Source of the DNA: Alphaproteobacteria bacterium
GTDB taxonomy: Bacteria; Pseudomonadota; Alphaproteobacteria; Micavibrionales; Micavibrionaceae
DNA length: 64,000 bases
Reading direction: 5' to 3'
NCBI GenBank assembly: GCA_016794145.1
Contig: JAEUKP010000009.1
Location: forward strand, 51,391 to 115,390
The first letter of the stretch is position 1. Every line of letters starts with the position of its first letter. The translations under genes and the position numbers were made by a program. This document shows positions 53,488-62,717 of this stretch, one piece after another. The notes beneath the pieces were generated by a model. It did not search any database. It saw only the letters and a program-made list of their open reading frames with translations, and was not told the DNA's origin.

Positions 53488-54435
53488 TTATTCCTTTACT
53501 GGTTCCTGACCTTTATGATCATCACGCTTATCATCATGATCAAACGGAAGATACAACAAAGCGGACGAAGCCACATAAATCGATGAATATGTTCCGATCA
53601 CAATGCCGAAAATCATAGCATTGGCAAAATCACGAATGACTTCCCCCCCGAACAACCATAATGCAATTAAAGACAACAACGTTGTAAGCGATGTGTTGAT
53701 CGTTCTGGTCAATGTTTGGTTGACAGAAAGATTGATGACATCGCGCAGAGGCATTTTTTTAAACTTACGACGATTTTCACGTATGCGGTCAAATACAATC
53801 ACAGTGTCATTTGTGGAATACCCTGCAACCAGAAGAACAGCAGCCAGTGTCCCCAGATCGAAATGCATCCATAAAAGAGAAAATAAACCAACAACCGCTA
53901 GGGTATCATGCATCAAGGATAAAATAGCAGCAAGACCATATTGCCATTCAAACCGATACCAAATATATCCCATAATCCCTAAAACGGTGAGGACAAAGGC
54001 AATAATACCGGAACGCTTTAATTCGTCTCCGACCTGTGGTCCGACATATTCGCTCCGTTGATATTCTACAAGTTTATCCGGGAACAAGGCGTTCAAAGAC
54101 GTTTTGATTGTCTCGATTGCATTTTTCTGGGCTTCTGCTCCCCCTTTCTGTTCAGGAACACGGATCAGGAAATTTTGGGGGGTTCCAAATTCTTGAATTG
54201 AAATATCCCCAAGATTCAGGGCATTCAAATCGGCCCTCATTTTAACCAGATCTGGGACATCGGGAGTTTTAACTTCCATCATAATCCCACCGGTAAAATC
54301 AATCCCAAGATTCAGCCCTTTAAAAGCCAAAAGCCCCAGAGAGCCGAAAATCATAATCGCAGTAATCAAAAAAGCGATATAACGCTGGCGTACAAAATCA
54401 TAGTGTGAATCATCAAAATATTTAAAAAGACGCAT
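53488..54435 (-). CDS. secF: Protein translocase subunit SecF
   Basis: SecF and SecD form an RND-like complex that uses proton flow to pull proteins out of SecYEG on the periplasmic side. The 315-residue protein has six membrane spans, a GIDFTGG motif after the first span, a periplasmic P1-type domain, and DTVVVFDRIREN in the fourth-span region (here NDTVIVFDRIREN). It follows secD after 15 bp. Confidence 0.96.
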   Translation of the reverse strand: MRLFKYFDDSHYDFVRQRYIAFLITAIMIFGSLGLLAFKGLNLGIDFTGGIMMEVKTPDVPDLVKMRADLNALNLGDISIQEFGTPQNFLIRVPEQKGGAEAQKNAIETIKTSLNALFPDKLVEYQRSEYVGPQVGDELKRSGIIAFVLTVLGIMGYIWYRFEWQYGLAAILSLMHDTLAVVGLFSLLWMHFDLGTLAAVLLVAGYSTNDTVIVFDRIRENRRKFKKMPLRDVINLSVNQTLTRTINTSLTTLLSLIALWLFGGEVIRDFANAMIFGIVIGTYSSIYVASSALLYLPFDHDDKRDDHKGQEPVKE

Positions 54436-54450
54436 ATTCTTTCAACTTTC

Positions 54451-55995
54451 CTATAGGGGGAGGGTTTTGGGCTTGGTCACACGCATCCAGATGATCAGCA
54501 TCAGACGAGTCAACATAATTGCCGAAAACAGAGATGTCACAATTCCGATTGCCATTGTAACGGCGAATCCTTTAATAGGGCCCGTTCCGACAACATAAAG
54601 AATAATACCGGAAATAAGAGTCGTCAGATTGGAATCCGTAATGGATGCCATGGCTTTATCATAGCCGATATCCATCGCTGCCATAATCGACCGCCCGCCC
54701 CTCACCTCTTCACGAATACGTTCAAAAATCAGAACATTTGCATCAACAGCCATTCCCATTGTCAGGATGACACCGGCAATCCCAGGAAGAGTGAGCGTTG
54801 CTTGAATCATCGCTAACAACGCCATAATCATCGCCATATTGACCAGCAAAGCAACGCTGGCGAATACACCAAACAGTCCGTAATTCATACAAATAAATCC
54901 ACAGATCAGGAAAAATGCAACGATAGACGCCGTCCGCCCGGCTTTGACCGAATCGCTTCCCAAAGATGGTCCAACAGATCGTTCCTCAACAACAGTCAAT
55001 GATGTCGGCAAGGCCCCGGCGCGCAATAAGACAGCAGTATCTGAGCTCTCTTGAACGGTAAAATTCCCTGAAATCACGGCATTTCCACCACAAATTGGTT
55101 CATTAATACGGGGCGCGGTAATAACTTCGTTATCCAGAACAACCGCAAAAGGTTTGCCTACATTTTCGGTTGTGACAGAACAAAAGCGACGCGCACCGGC
55201 AGCATTCAACTTAAAGCTAACAACAGGGGCCCCTTCCTGGAAACTTGGCTGTGCATTGACCAACATATCACCTGTTAACAAGGGCCTCCGATGAAGAGGG
55301 ATAGACTCAGATGGGCTCCCGCGCATCGGGACGCTCCGGACACTGATGCTTTCGGAATCCGCACTGACCAGATGGAAGGTCAATTTCGCCGTTTTTCCTA
55401 AAAGTTTTTTAACATGTTCAGGGTCATTGATTCCAGGCAATTGGACAAGAATTCTGTTTTCCCCCTGGCGCTGAATGATGGGTTCTTTCGTGCCAGATTC
55501 GTTGACACGACGCGATACAATCTCGATTGATTGTGACATTGTCTGGTCACTGATCACCTTACGTGCTTTTTCATCATATTGCGCCGTAATTTTCTGGCCA
55601 TCCTCAGCTATGGTCAAATTTTCATCTGCCGCACGAATGGCTTTCCGAACGAACTCTTTATGATCAAGATGATTAACCTCAATCGAAAGCCCTTCTGGAT
55701 CCACAAGCAAAGATTTCAGGTCTATTTTTTCATTACGAAGCTCTGTGCGTATTGCAACCTGCGCATCCTCTAGTTTTTGCTTTATCACACTCGGAATGTC
55801 TGCTTCCAAAAGCATGTAGGACCCGCCTTGTAAATCAAGACCAAGGCTAACGGCCTCGGCTGGGATCCAGGACGGCAAAATAGAGTTCAGATTTTCTCTT
55901 TGTTCTGTGTTCAAAAAACTGGGAACACATAACAAGAATGAAAAAGTAACAACACAGACAACCAGTATCCGTTTCCAAAGGGGAATATGTATCAT
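54451..55995 (-). CDS. secD: Protein translocase subunit SecD
   Basis: A 514-residue partner of SecF. After the first membrane span it has the LGLDLQGGSYMLLE motif. The large periplasmic domain includes the VNESGTKEPIIQRQG and VQLPGINDPEHVKKLLGKTAKL blocks. The second membrane half has GMAVDANVLIFERIREE. The start overlaps the yajC stop by 4 bp (ATGA), so the three genes yajC-secD-secF are translationally linked. Confidence 0.97.
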   Translation of the reverse strand: MIHIPLWKRILVVCVVTFSFLLCVPSFLNTEQRENLNSILPSWIPAEAVSLGLDLQGGSYMLLEADIPSVIKQKLEDAQVAIRTELRNEKIDLKSLLVDPEGLSIEVNHLDHKEFVRKAIRAADENLTIAEDGQKITAQYDEKARKVISDQTMSQSIEIVSRRVNESGTKEPIIQRQGENRILVQLPGINDPEHVKKLLGKTAKLTFHLVSADSESISVRSVPMRGSPSESIPLHRRPLLTGDMLVNAQPSFQEGAPVVSFKLNAAGARRFCSVTTENVGKPFAVVLDNEVITAPRINEPICGGNAVISGNFTVQESSDTAVLLRAGALPTSLTVVEERSVGPSLGSDSVKAGRTASIVAFFLICGFICMNYGLFGVFASVALLVNMAMIMALLAMIQATLTLPGIAGVILTMGMAVDANVLIFERIREEVRGGRSIMAAMDIGYDKAMASITDSNLTTLISGIILYVVGTGPIKGFAVTMAIGIVTSLFSAIMLTRLMLIIWMRVTKPKTLPL

Positions 55996-56456
55996 TTAGA
56001 GCTTTTATCCTTTTTTTGTGACGCATCATTCGCAATATTTGCCCGAACCGAATCTTCATAACGGCCCAGAATATATGAGCGCATAACGCTCATTTTAACC
56101 CCATTCCCGAAGTCAATGACAACTTCACTGTCTGAAATTTTTTTCTCAATAACACCAACCAAACCACCTTGTGTAATCACTTTGCTTCCACGATCAAGCA
56201 TGCCTAACATTTCGTTATGTTCTTTGTAGCGTTTCTGTTGCGGGCGTATCAACAACAGGTAGAACATCAGCCCCATTAATAAAACCATGGCAATATTCAT
56301 GAACAAAGGATCAGCGCTTCCAGCCATTCCTGCAGCAGAGGCAGATGAATCAGCAACAGCGGTCGTTGCAGTTGTCGTGGTCTCTGCAGTTGTAGGAGCT
56401 GCAGTCGTCATAGATGTTTTTTCTTCTGCGGCAAAAGCCTGGTTTATAAAATTCAT
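55992..56456 (-). CDS. yajC: Preprotein translocase accessory subunit YajC
   Basis: A 154-residue single-span protein that joins SecDF. From ATG 56456 (AAGGA 10 nt upstream) it has an Ala/Thr-rich N-terminal stretch, one hydrophobic segment (PLFMNIAMVLLMGLMFYLLLI), then RPQQKRYKEHNEML and GSKVITQGGLVGVIEKK. The N-terminal part before the helix is longer than in E. coli YajC (110 residues). Confidence 0.93.
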   Translation of the reverse strand: MNFINQAFAAEEKTSMTTAAPTTAETTTTATTAVADSSASAAGMAGSADPLFMNIAMVLLMGLMFYLLLIRPQQKRYKEHNEMLGMLDRGSKVITQGGLVGVIEKKISDSEVVIDFGNGVKMSVMRSYILGRYEDSVRANIANDASQKKDKSSK

Positions 56457-56558
56457 TTTATTTTTATCCTTATAAAACTTTTTTGAGTGTTCTTTCAAAT
56501 CATGTATAATGATTTAATCAGGACTGAACTATAATTTCGGATATGGGAAAGACAAGAG

Positions 56559-57461
56559 ATGAGTCACATATATTTCAAACCTTTCACATTTAAAACCTCT
56601 GTTTCTTTGCTTTTCTTGCTATTGGGCAGCTCTATTTTCAATAACGCAGCCCATTCGGACGATGGAGCGCGAATTATTGGTCATTACTACGTTGCAAAAG
56701 ATCAAACTCGTGCATCATACGATGATAAGATCCAGTGGGAGGTTACAAGCCTTGATGAATGGTCTAAATTTATGAGCAATCTTAAAACAATGCCCAAAGA
56801 TGCAGAAAAAGATAATCCTCTTAAATTGAAACAAGGTGAAATTATCCATTTCAATGTCGCAAACTCTGATCAAAAATCAGGGCATGATATTTATATTTCA
56901 AAAGCAGGAATTCAGCAATTTTCAAACATGCCTTTTGATGTTTTTTATTCTCGGGCGGCTCCCTTTAAGGAGTTTTTAGAAACAGAGCTAAGCATGAACT
57001 CAAGCTATGATACAACAACGAAGCCGGATGTTGATATCAACGCGCCGGGAATCGTTGTCATTTATAAGGGAAGTTCACAACTTAAAAATCCATATTGGGT
57101 CATCACCCCCTCTGAAGACAAGGTGATACAACGCTATAAAACCTACATTTCAAGTTTGACCCCGATGACAGCAGGCGGTGAAAAAACAACCGAATTGGAC
57201 AACACCCCCTTTGAGGCAGAGGGTGTTTTCCAAATTTATCTGAACTATCCGGATGCCGCCCAACAAATTCTTGTTGTTGCGCCGAATGATATGGCCCGTG
57301 GTACAAAAATAGAAAAACAATATTTTTCGTATAAGGATGAAGCCGGTTTCTTTTCAATGTTTAAAAGACAGGCAGAAGATAATCTGCGAGCGTCACGTCT
57401 GATTGAAGAAGCTCCGGATGAAAGACGAAAAAGAGAGGCTGCCAGAGGGGCTCTTTTTTAA
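56559..57461 (+). CDS. Secreted hypothetical protein (300 aa)
   Basis: A signal peptide (VSLLFLLLGSSIFNNAAHS) follows a 14-residue n-region. The mature part is rich in Asp, Lys and Tyr with no cysteine and no recognisable enzyme motif. The C-terminus is strongly basic-acidic (RRKREAARG). It is divergent from yajC across about 100 bp. It stands alone; function unknown. Confidence 0.65.
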   Translation: MSHIYFKPFTFKTSVSLLFLLLGSSIFNNAAHSDDGARIIGHYYVAKDQTRASYDDKIQWEVTSLDEWSKFMSNLKTMPKDAEKDNPLKLKQGEIIHFNVANSDQKSGHDIYISKAGIQQFSNMPFDVFYSRAAPFKEFLETELSMNSSYDTTTKPDVDINAPGIVVIYKGSSQLKNPYWVITPSEDKVIQRYKTYISSLTPMTAGGEKTTELDNTPFEAEGVFQIYLNYPDAAQQILVVAPNDMARGTKIEKQYFSYKDEAGFFSMFKRQAEDNLRASRLIEEAPDERRKREAARGALF

Positions 57462-57500
57462 GCAGCCTTTTTTAGCTTCTGTTATGTCGATTTTTTATTC

Positions 57501-57640
57501 TATAGTAATTTAAAATAACAATTAGATATTTCCAATTTTTCGTCATTGCGGCGCCAAGGGATAAAAGCCGCAATCTCACTTGTATAAGAGGAGATTCTGG
57601 CTTTCGCCAGAATGACAAATTCGTATTTTAAATTACTATA
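57501..57640. repeat. Double-hairpin MITE-like element A (140 bp)
   Basis: Perfect 17-bp terminal inverted repeats TATAGTAATTTAAAATA (57501-57517) and its complement (57624-57640) bound the element. Inside are two GC-rich hairpins: CGTCATTGCGGC...GCCGCAATCTC, and GATTCTGGC-TTTC-GCCAGAATGAC. There is no coding capacity. It directly abuts a second element of the same design. Confidence 0.8.
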
Positions 57641-57645
57641 AATAA

Positions 57646-57756
57646 CTATAGGCCAGCTTTATCGTCATACCAGCGGAAGCTGGTATCTCTTTGATTTCAA
57701 GAGATTCAAGATTCCGGTTTTCGCCGGAATGACGGGTTTTTAGAGGTGGCCTATAG
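57646..57756. repeat. Double-hairpin MITE-like element C (111 bp)
   Basis: Inverted ends CTATAGGCCA (57646-57655) and TGGCCTATAG (57747-57756) bound CGTCATACCAGC-GGAA-GCTGGTATCTC and GATTCCGG-TTTTCG-CCGGAATGACG hairpins. The inner plan matches element A although the ends differ. It fills the rest of the gap upstream of the terC stop. Confidence 0.75.
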
Positions 57757-57765
57757 ATCGAAATA

Positions 57766-58779
57766 CTATGGTTTGATCTCACGTGTTTTCCACAGAGAGT
57801 AGAAAATTCCAACAGCAAGAATAAAAAATGTTATGCCAAGAGAAAGAAGTGGTGGGAACTTTGCTCCCCCAAGCAAGAAATCGGCAACAAAGATTTTGGA
57901 TCCAATGAAAATCAAAAGGATAGAAAGAGCATATTTAAGGTAGGCAAACCGCGCCATCATGGCAGCCAATGCGAAATAAAGTGCCCTCAACCCCAGGATA
58001 GCAAAAACATTGCTTGTATAAATAATGAATGTATCCGTTGTCAGCGCAAAAATCGCCGGAACAGAGTCAACAGCAAAAATCACATCCGCAAATTCGATCA
58101 TAATCAACGCAACGAATAAAGGCGTCACATAGATTGCCAATTTATCTGTTTTGGGGTCTCTAAGGCGAACAAAGAAATCGTGGCCATAAATCTTATCTGT
58201 TGTTCTAAAATGTTTTTTAAAAAATTTTAGAATAGGATTTTGACTGAAATCACCTTCATCTTCATCATTCCCTGATGATAGAAGCATTTTAAAACCTGTT
58301 ACCATCAAGAAAACAGCAAAAACGTATAAAATCCACTCAAATTCCCTGACGAGGGCGGCACCGACTCCAATCATGATCCCACGGAGCACAATGACCCCCA
58401 GAATCCCCCAGAACAAAACGCGGTGTTGATAAAGACGCGGAATCCCCATAAAAGAAAAAATCATGGCAATCACAAAAATATTATCAAGAGCCAAGGTTTT
58501 TTCGACAACAAACCCGGTGTAATAGAGCATTCCTAGCTCGCTCCCCCGCTCTGCCCAAACCCATGCGCCGAATAAAAGACCAACCGTGATATAGAATACA
58601 GAAAGTTTTAAACTTTCTTTCACGCCGATTTCATGGTCTTTCTTATTCAGAACACCAAGATCAAAAATCAGCAGGAGAAGAACAATTCCTAAAAAAGACG
58701 CCCAGAACCAAATGGGGGTCCCCAAAAAACTATCATACAAAAAGTCAGGGCCCAAAAGATCTGGCAGCATATAACGCAT
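57766..58779 (-). CDS. TerC/Alx family integral membrane protein
   Basis: A multi-span protein (337 residues from ATG 58779; ATG 58770 also fits). The signature acidic residues are in FVVEKTLALDNIFVIAMIFS and LIMIEFADVIFAVDSVPAIFALT, where Asp/Asn residues inside the helices are thought to bind metal. The family includes Alx and MntP-like manganese exporters and tellurite-resistance TerC. A frame extending to TTG 58860 overlaps glyS and is unlikely. Manganese export is the best guess. Confidence 0.88.
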   Translation of the reverse strand: MRYMLPDLLGPDFLYDSFLGTPIWFWASFLGIVLLLLIFDLGVLNKKDHEIGVKESLKLSVFYITVGLLFGAWVWAERGSELGMLYYTGFVVEKTLALDNIFVIAMIFSFMGIPRLYQHRVLFWGILGVIVLRGIMIGVGAALVREFEWILYVFAVFLMVTGFKMLLSSGNDEDEGDFSQNPILKFFKKHFRTTDKIYGHDFFVRLRDPKTDKLAIYVTPLFVALIMIEFADVIFAVDSVPAIFALTTDTFIIYTSNVFAILGLRALYFALAAMMARFAYLKYALSILLIFIGSKIFVADFLLGGAKFPPLLSLGITFFILAVGIFYSLWKTREIKP

Positions 58780-58856
58780 CTTTCTGTTGTTGATATGAAT
58801 TGGCCACAAAGGACCATTCAGCGATTGCGGTAAATCTATAACAATCTTACAAAGTG

Positions 58857-60491
58857 TCAATCAAATTTCGACAAGTTTTCTTGCAAATAAGATTTTACTT
58901 TATCCAGAGCAATCCGTTCTTGCTTCATCGTATTGCGATGGCGGACGGTGACGCTGTTATCGGATGATGTTTCCGTGTCGATGGTAAAGCAGAACGGTGT
59001 TCCGATTTCATCCTGACGGGCATAGCGTTTGCCGATGTTTTGTTTGATGTCCAGATCCACCATGTAATCCTGCCGCAGGTCCATATACAGTTTCTGGGCG
59101 ATTTCCGGTTGCCCATCTTTTTCGGTCAGAGGCAATATGGCGGCTTTGATCGGAGCCACATTCGGATGGAAATTCATATACATCCCCGATGGGCGGTTCG
59201 GATCAACGGTAAAGGCTTCGCACAAAACAGCCAGAACACCACGGGTCAGACCGGCCGCAGGCTCAATCACGTGTGGCAGATAACGTTTGGTATTATCCAT
59301 GGGGTCCATATATTCCAGTTTGGTTCCGGAATGGGTCTGGTGTTGGGTCAAATCGTAATCGGTGCGATAGGCAATCCCCTCAAGTTCGCCAAAACCTGGC
59401 GCAGTAAACGGGAAGCGATATTCCACATCGAATGTCTTTTTAGAATAGAACACCAATTCATCCGCTTCATGTTTGCGGAAGATAATGTCATCACTGCCGA
59501 CACCGATGGACAACCACCATTTCCGGCGCTCTTCCATCCAGAAATCGAACCACATATCGGCTTCGTCCGGATGGCAGAACCATTCCATTTCCATTTGTTC
59601 GAATTCTCGGGAACGGAAAATAAAGTTGCGTGGGTTGACTTCGTTGCGGAAGGCTTTCCCGACTTGAGCAATACCAAACGGTACGCGTACGCGGGACGAA
59701 TCGACAATGTTTTTGTAATTGACGAAAATCCCTTGCGCGGTTTCTCCGCGCAGATAGGCTTTATCATCTTCCGATGCCGATACCCCTAAGTAGGTTTTCA
59801 TCAGGAGATTAAAGGTTGATTCGCCTTCAAGTGGCGCACCGCAACGAGGGCAAGGATCTTGCAATCCTGTGCTGTTCAGTTGGGCTGTGGCAAGGTGTTG
59901 CAAGATTTCTATCATACTCGGAGGGGACTCGGGCTGACCGTTAATGCGGGTGGCCAACCAGGATAATGTGACCTCCGGATTTTTAACAACAGCAAGATTC
60001 GGAGCCAATTTCTTGCCTTTTGACTTGGCCCATTTCAGAATGATGTCTGTATTGATCTTGCCTTGTTCTTGAATTTCCTGAAGAAGAGATGTTCCCCACT
60101 CGGAATCGTTGAGGAGCGTATCCCACAAATGGTCAGCGCGTGTAAATTTGCCGCAACCGGGGCATTTCCTCATAGGATCCGAGAATCCTCCGACGTGACC
60201 GGAGGCGACCCAGACTTTCGGGTTTTGAATGATGGCACTATCCAGGCCAACAATGCGCACAGGGTTTCCATCTGGCCCGATAGGTGGGCATTTGACCATG
60301 GCTTTCCACCACAAATCACGGATGTTGTTTTTTAATTCGGTTCCCAAAGGGCCAAAATCCCAAAATCCGTTAATTCCGCCATAGATATCGGAGGCCGGAA
60401 AAATAAAACCACGGCGTTTGCACAGGGCAACAATTTCTTTCATATCTTTTGGCATATGTTTTGGGGCAGCCGTATTTGTATTTTGGGACAT
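58857..60491 (-). CDS. glyS: Glycine--tRNA ligase, single-chain (alpha2) type
   Basis: A 544-residue class II synthetase of the one-chain dimer type. It begins IVALCKRRGFIFPASDIYGGINGFWDFGPLG, has a CPGCGKFTRADHLW zinc-like insert and a second CPRCG pair, then the motif 2 region AFRNEVNPRNFIFRSREFEQMEMEWF. The C-terminal anticodon-binding domain follows. Most alphaproteobacteria use the separate GlyQ plus GlyS tetramer, so this type is unusual. ATG 60491 has AAAAAGG upstream; a 14-codon extension is rejected. Confidence 0.93.
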   Translation of the reverse strand: MSQNTNTAAPKHMPKDMKEIVALCKRRGFIFPASDIYGGINGFWDFGPLGTELKNNIRDLWWKAMVKCPPIGPDGNPVRIVGLDSAIIQNPKVWVASGHVGGFSDPMRKCPGCGKFTRADHLWDTLLNDSEWGTSLLQEIQEQGKINTDIILKWAKSKGKKLAPNLAVVKNPEVTLSWLATRINGQPESPPSMIEILQHLATAQLNSTGLQDPCPRCGAPLEGESTFNLLMKTYLGVSASEDDKAYLRGETAQGIFVNYKNIVDSSRVRVPFGIAQVGKAFRNEVNPRNFIFRSREFEQMEMEWFCHPDEADMWFDFWMEERRKWWLSIGVGSDDIIFRKHEADELVFYSKKTFDVEYRFPFTAPGFGELEGIAYRTDYDLTQHQTHSGTKLEYMDPMDNTKRYLPHVIEPAAGLTRGVLAVLCEAFTVDPNRPSGMYMNFHPNVAPIKAAILPLTEKDGQPEIAQKLYMDLRQDYMVDLDIKQNIGKRYARQDEIGTPFCFTIDTETSSDNSVTVRHRNTMKQERIALDKVKSYLQENLSKFD

Positions 60492-60559
60492 TTTGATAAC
60501 CTTTTTGTCTATTTCTGTTTTATACATAGCCAAAAATCATCAATCTGTAAACACTTCCC

Positions 60560-62125
60560 CTACCTAGATACCATCGCCACCTGATCCAAACGAGGTGTCA
60601 TCACAGATTTTACGTTTTCAGCGGGCTGTACCAAGGGAGAATTGGACAGAGAATCAAGAAAAGCCACCATATCAAGAGACTGTGTTTCCTGGCCCATGCG
60701 TATAGAGTAAATCCAATAATTTACCATCACACGTTCTACAAAAGCACGCGTTTCGCCTGATGGAATACTTTCAATAAAGAGCATCGGATCATCAATATCT
60801 TTTAACTCTTTGACCCATCGTGATAAATTCCCGGGGCCGGCATTATAAGCAATTGCCATTTTAAACAGATCGTTTTGGACCGACTTATCGCGAAGCAATT
60901 GCTTCACATATTTTTGACCGATTGAGATGTTTGTTTCAGGATGGGATAGATCACTGCTCTCCCCGGATGTCATATCTTGGGCCGTTGAAGGCATAATCTG
61001 CATTAAGCCCGTTGCCCCGCGGGCACTGACCGCGAAGGGGTTAAAGCGGGATTCCTGACGGATCAACGCATGAATCAAGGCCCTGTCAACTTCATAGCCC
61101 AATTGTGGTTGCCAAGGGCTTTCCGGATAAAGAGCCGCGTCATAAAGTCGCCCATCTTCATCACGGGTTTTGCGCGCAAAAAAGAGAGTAAGAGCCGGAT
61201 CTTTTTTATAATGGAAATAAGCCAAAAGAGCGCGCCGATTTTTTTCGCTTGAGAGCCATTTGCTCCCGCGAAGAGCTGTAATCGCTGCCGATAGCTCTCC
61301 CTCACGACTAAGCCGAAGAGCTGCAGATACCTTCAAATCGAGGCCCAAAGCTTTTTTATCTGCGCTTGAAATGCCTGGAGTTGTCCAATTAAAATTATAC
61401 TCTTCTCCCAAAGCACGCAAAGAAATAAGTCCATAAAAAGTCCGCGGATGCGCAGCAGCCAATTTATACCATTTACGAGCGGCAGACCTATCTCCTGCGC
61501 GTGCCGATGATCGGGCTGCCCAATAGGCTGCGCCCGAAGACAACCACGATGACGCTTTTGTAGATTCAGCCGCAACAGCAAACATCTTGGCTGCCTTTTG
61601 ATATTCCGCCATGCGCCAGGCCGCTTGCCCTGCGACCCATCCCGCCAAAGGGGCAGACTCGCCAGATCTATTAACGACTTCAGTTGCAACAAAAGCAGCC
61701 CGTTTTATTTTACCTTCCATCAGATAAGACTGTGCGATCAACGCTTTAATCCGATCAAACTCGGAATTTTTCAGTTTTTGTCCTATCGGGTCTGTTTCAA
61801 GACATTTCAAGGCATATGTAGGCCGGCCCTTTCGAAGCTCTGCCGTAATCGCTTTTGAAACGAGCTTAAAGCCGGGAGAAGAGGACGAGGTCCCCAGAGT
61901 ATCCTCAGGGAGATTGCTTTCGGTCAGGGAAGTGGACTCTGTTTGGGCTGCCCTTGGCGTGTCATCATTTATCGTGACATCTTCATCTATCTTTTTTAAA
62001 GGCAATGACAAATTTGCCATTGCTGAGAAAGATGTATAAGCAGCTCCACACACCACACCGCTCAACAGAAGAACACCGGCTATTGCCGCCAAGCGCACTC
62101 TGTGTTTGTTGTTGTTGTTGTGCAT
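60560..62125 (-). CDS. slt: Soluble lytic murein transglycosylase
   Basis: A 521-residue protein with an N-terminal membrane anchor or signal (RLAAIAGVLLLSGVVCGAAY) and a helical superhelix of about residues 85-340. The C-terminal SLT domain has ALIRQESRFNPFAVSARGATGLMQIMPSTAQDM, whose Glu is catalytic, and AIAYNAGPGNLSRWV. It cleaves peptidoglycan glycan strands to 1,6-anhydro ends in the periplasm. It is smaller than E. coli Slt70, as is usual in alphaproteobacteria. Confidence 0.92.
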   Translation of the reverse strand: MHNNNNKHRVRLAAIAGVLLLSGVVCGAAYTSFSAMANLSLPLKKIDEDVTINDDTPRAAQTESTSLTESNLPEDTLGTSSSSPGFKLVSKAITAELRKGRPTYALKCLETDPIGQKLKNSEFDRIKALIAQSYLMEGKIKRAAFVATEVVNRSGESAPLAGWVAGQAAWRMAEYQKAAKMFAVAAESTKASSWLSSGAAYWAARSSARAGDRSAARKWYKLAAAHPRTFYGLISLRALGEEYNFNWTTPGISSADKKALGLDLKVSAALRLSREGELSAAITALRGSKWLSSEKNRRALLAYFHYKKDPALTLFFARKTRDEDGRLYDAALYPESPWQPQLGYEVDRALIHALIRQESRFNPFAVSARGATGLMQIMPSTAQDMTSGESSDLSHPETNISIGQKYVKQLLRDKSVQNDLFKMAIAYNAGPGNLSRWVKELKDIDDPMLFIESIPSGETRAFVERVMVNYWIYSIRMGQETQSLDMVAFLDSLSNSPLVQPAENVKSVMTPRLDQVAMVSR

Positions 62126-62491
62126 AGCGGTGGTTTGATATCAAATACTCACAATAATGTCCAGAAAAAAAAGATGTCTAGAAAGTAGACCAAGGCCAAA
62201 AAATTGCTAACCCACTGAAAATAAGATATTTTTTATATACTTAAAAAGTAAATAGCAGCCCCTTTCAAAAGGCATTTCTTATAAATAAATGCAAAATATA
62301 AATCCCCCTTCAAAAAAGATTTACTATATTTAAAAAATATTAAAAATTACATGACGAGTATTTAAAAATGATTATAAATACTTCTAAAATACGCCCCCTC
62401 CAAATAAAATGGGGGCAGTACGCAGAAACAACGATTTTCAGGGCTGATCCTGATTCCAATGAAACACAGCTACAGCCATTCCAAATAAGAG
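62126..62491. other. AT-rich intergenic region upstream of slt
   Basis: This 366-bp stretch lies between the slt start and the repeat element. It should contain the slt promoter. It includes two loosely related segments (CCCCTTTCAAAAGGCATTT near 62259 and CCCCCTTCAAAAAAGATTT near 62304) and an AGTATTTA/TAAATACT inverted repeat around 62357-62382. No RNA gene was recognised. Confidence 0.5.
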
Positions 62492-62505
62492 TTGTACAAT
62501 TTTAA
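62368..62505 (+). CDS. Doubtful small ORF (45 aa)
   Basis: An ATG at 62368 opens 45 codons ending TAA at 62503-62505 (MIINTSKIRPLQIKWG...). The ribosome site is weak (GACGAG). The ATG lies in the loop of an AGTATTTA/TAAATACT hairpin. The 3' end runs into the repeat element. It may be a decayed gene or chance. Confidence 0.2.
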   Translation: MIINTSKIRPLQIKWGQYAETTIFRADPDSNETQLQPFQIRVVQF

Positions 62506-62601
62506 TACGCCGTCATTCCGACGAAAGCCCCGATCTCACTTGTATCAAGAACAGATTCTGGCTTTCGCCAGAATGACGAATTCGTATTTTAAATTACTAT
62601 A
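62492..62601. repeat. Double-hairpin MITE-like element B (~110 bp)
   Basis: The right half (62526-62601) closely matches element A, including ATCTCACTTGTAT, the GATTCTGGC-TTTC-GCCAGAATGAC hairpin and the terminal TATTTTAAATTACTATA (62585-62601). The left terminal repeat is decayed (about half of positions match). The left hairpin reads CGTCATTCCGACGAAAGCCCC, imperfectly paired. It is an older or truncated copy of the same family. Confidence 0.75.
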
Positions 62602-62663
62602 AATGGCTCTTTAAATGGCTCTTTTTTGGAGTCGCCCCCTCACCCGACCACAGCTAAAATACG

Positions 62664-62702
62664 TCCATAAAATAACCCCCGGGAAAATCCCCGGGGGTTA
62701 TT
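62664..62702 (-). terminator. Strong intrinsic terminator of the pilin-like gene
   Basis: AATAACCCCCGGG (62671-62683) pairs perfectly with CCCGGGGGTTATT (62690-62702), a 13-bp stem with a 6-nt loop. On the minus strand the stem is followed by TTATGG after its own TT. It lies 16 bp past the stop of the pilin-like gene. This is the strongest hairpin in the window. Confidence 0.8.
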
Positions 62703-62717
62703 GAATTTTTATAGAAA

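Noticed and set aside
57541..57616. CRISPR-like repetition near 57.5 kb
   Set aside because: The hairpin units are palindromic and occur only once per element with no regular spacers; they belong to the inverted-repeat elements.
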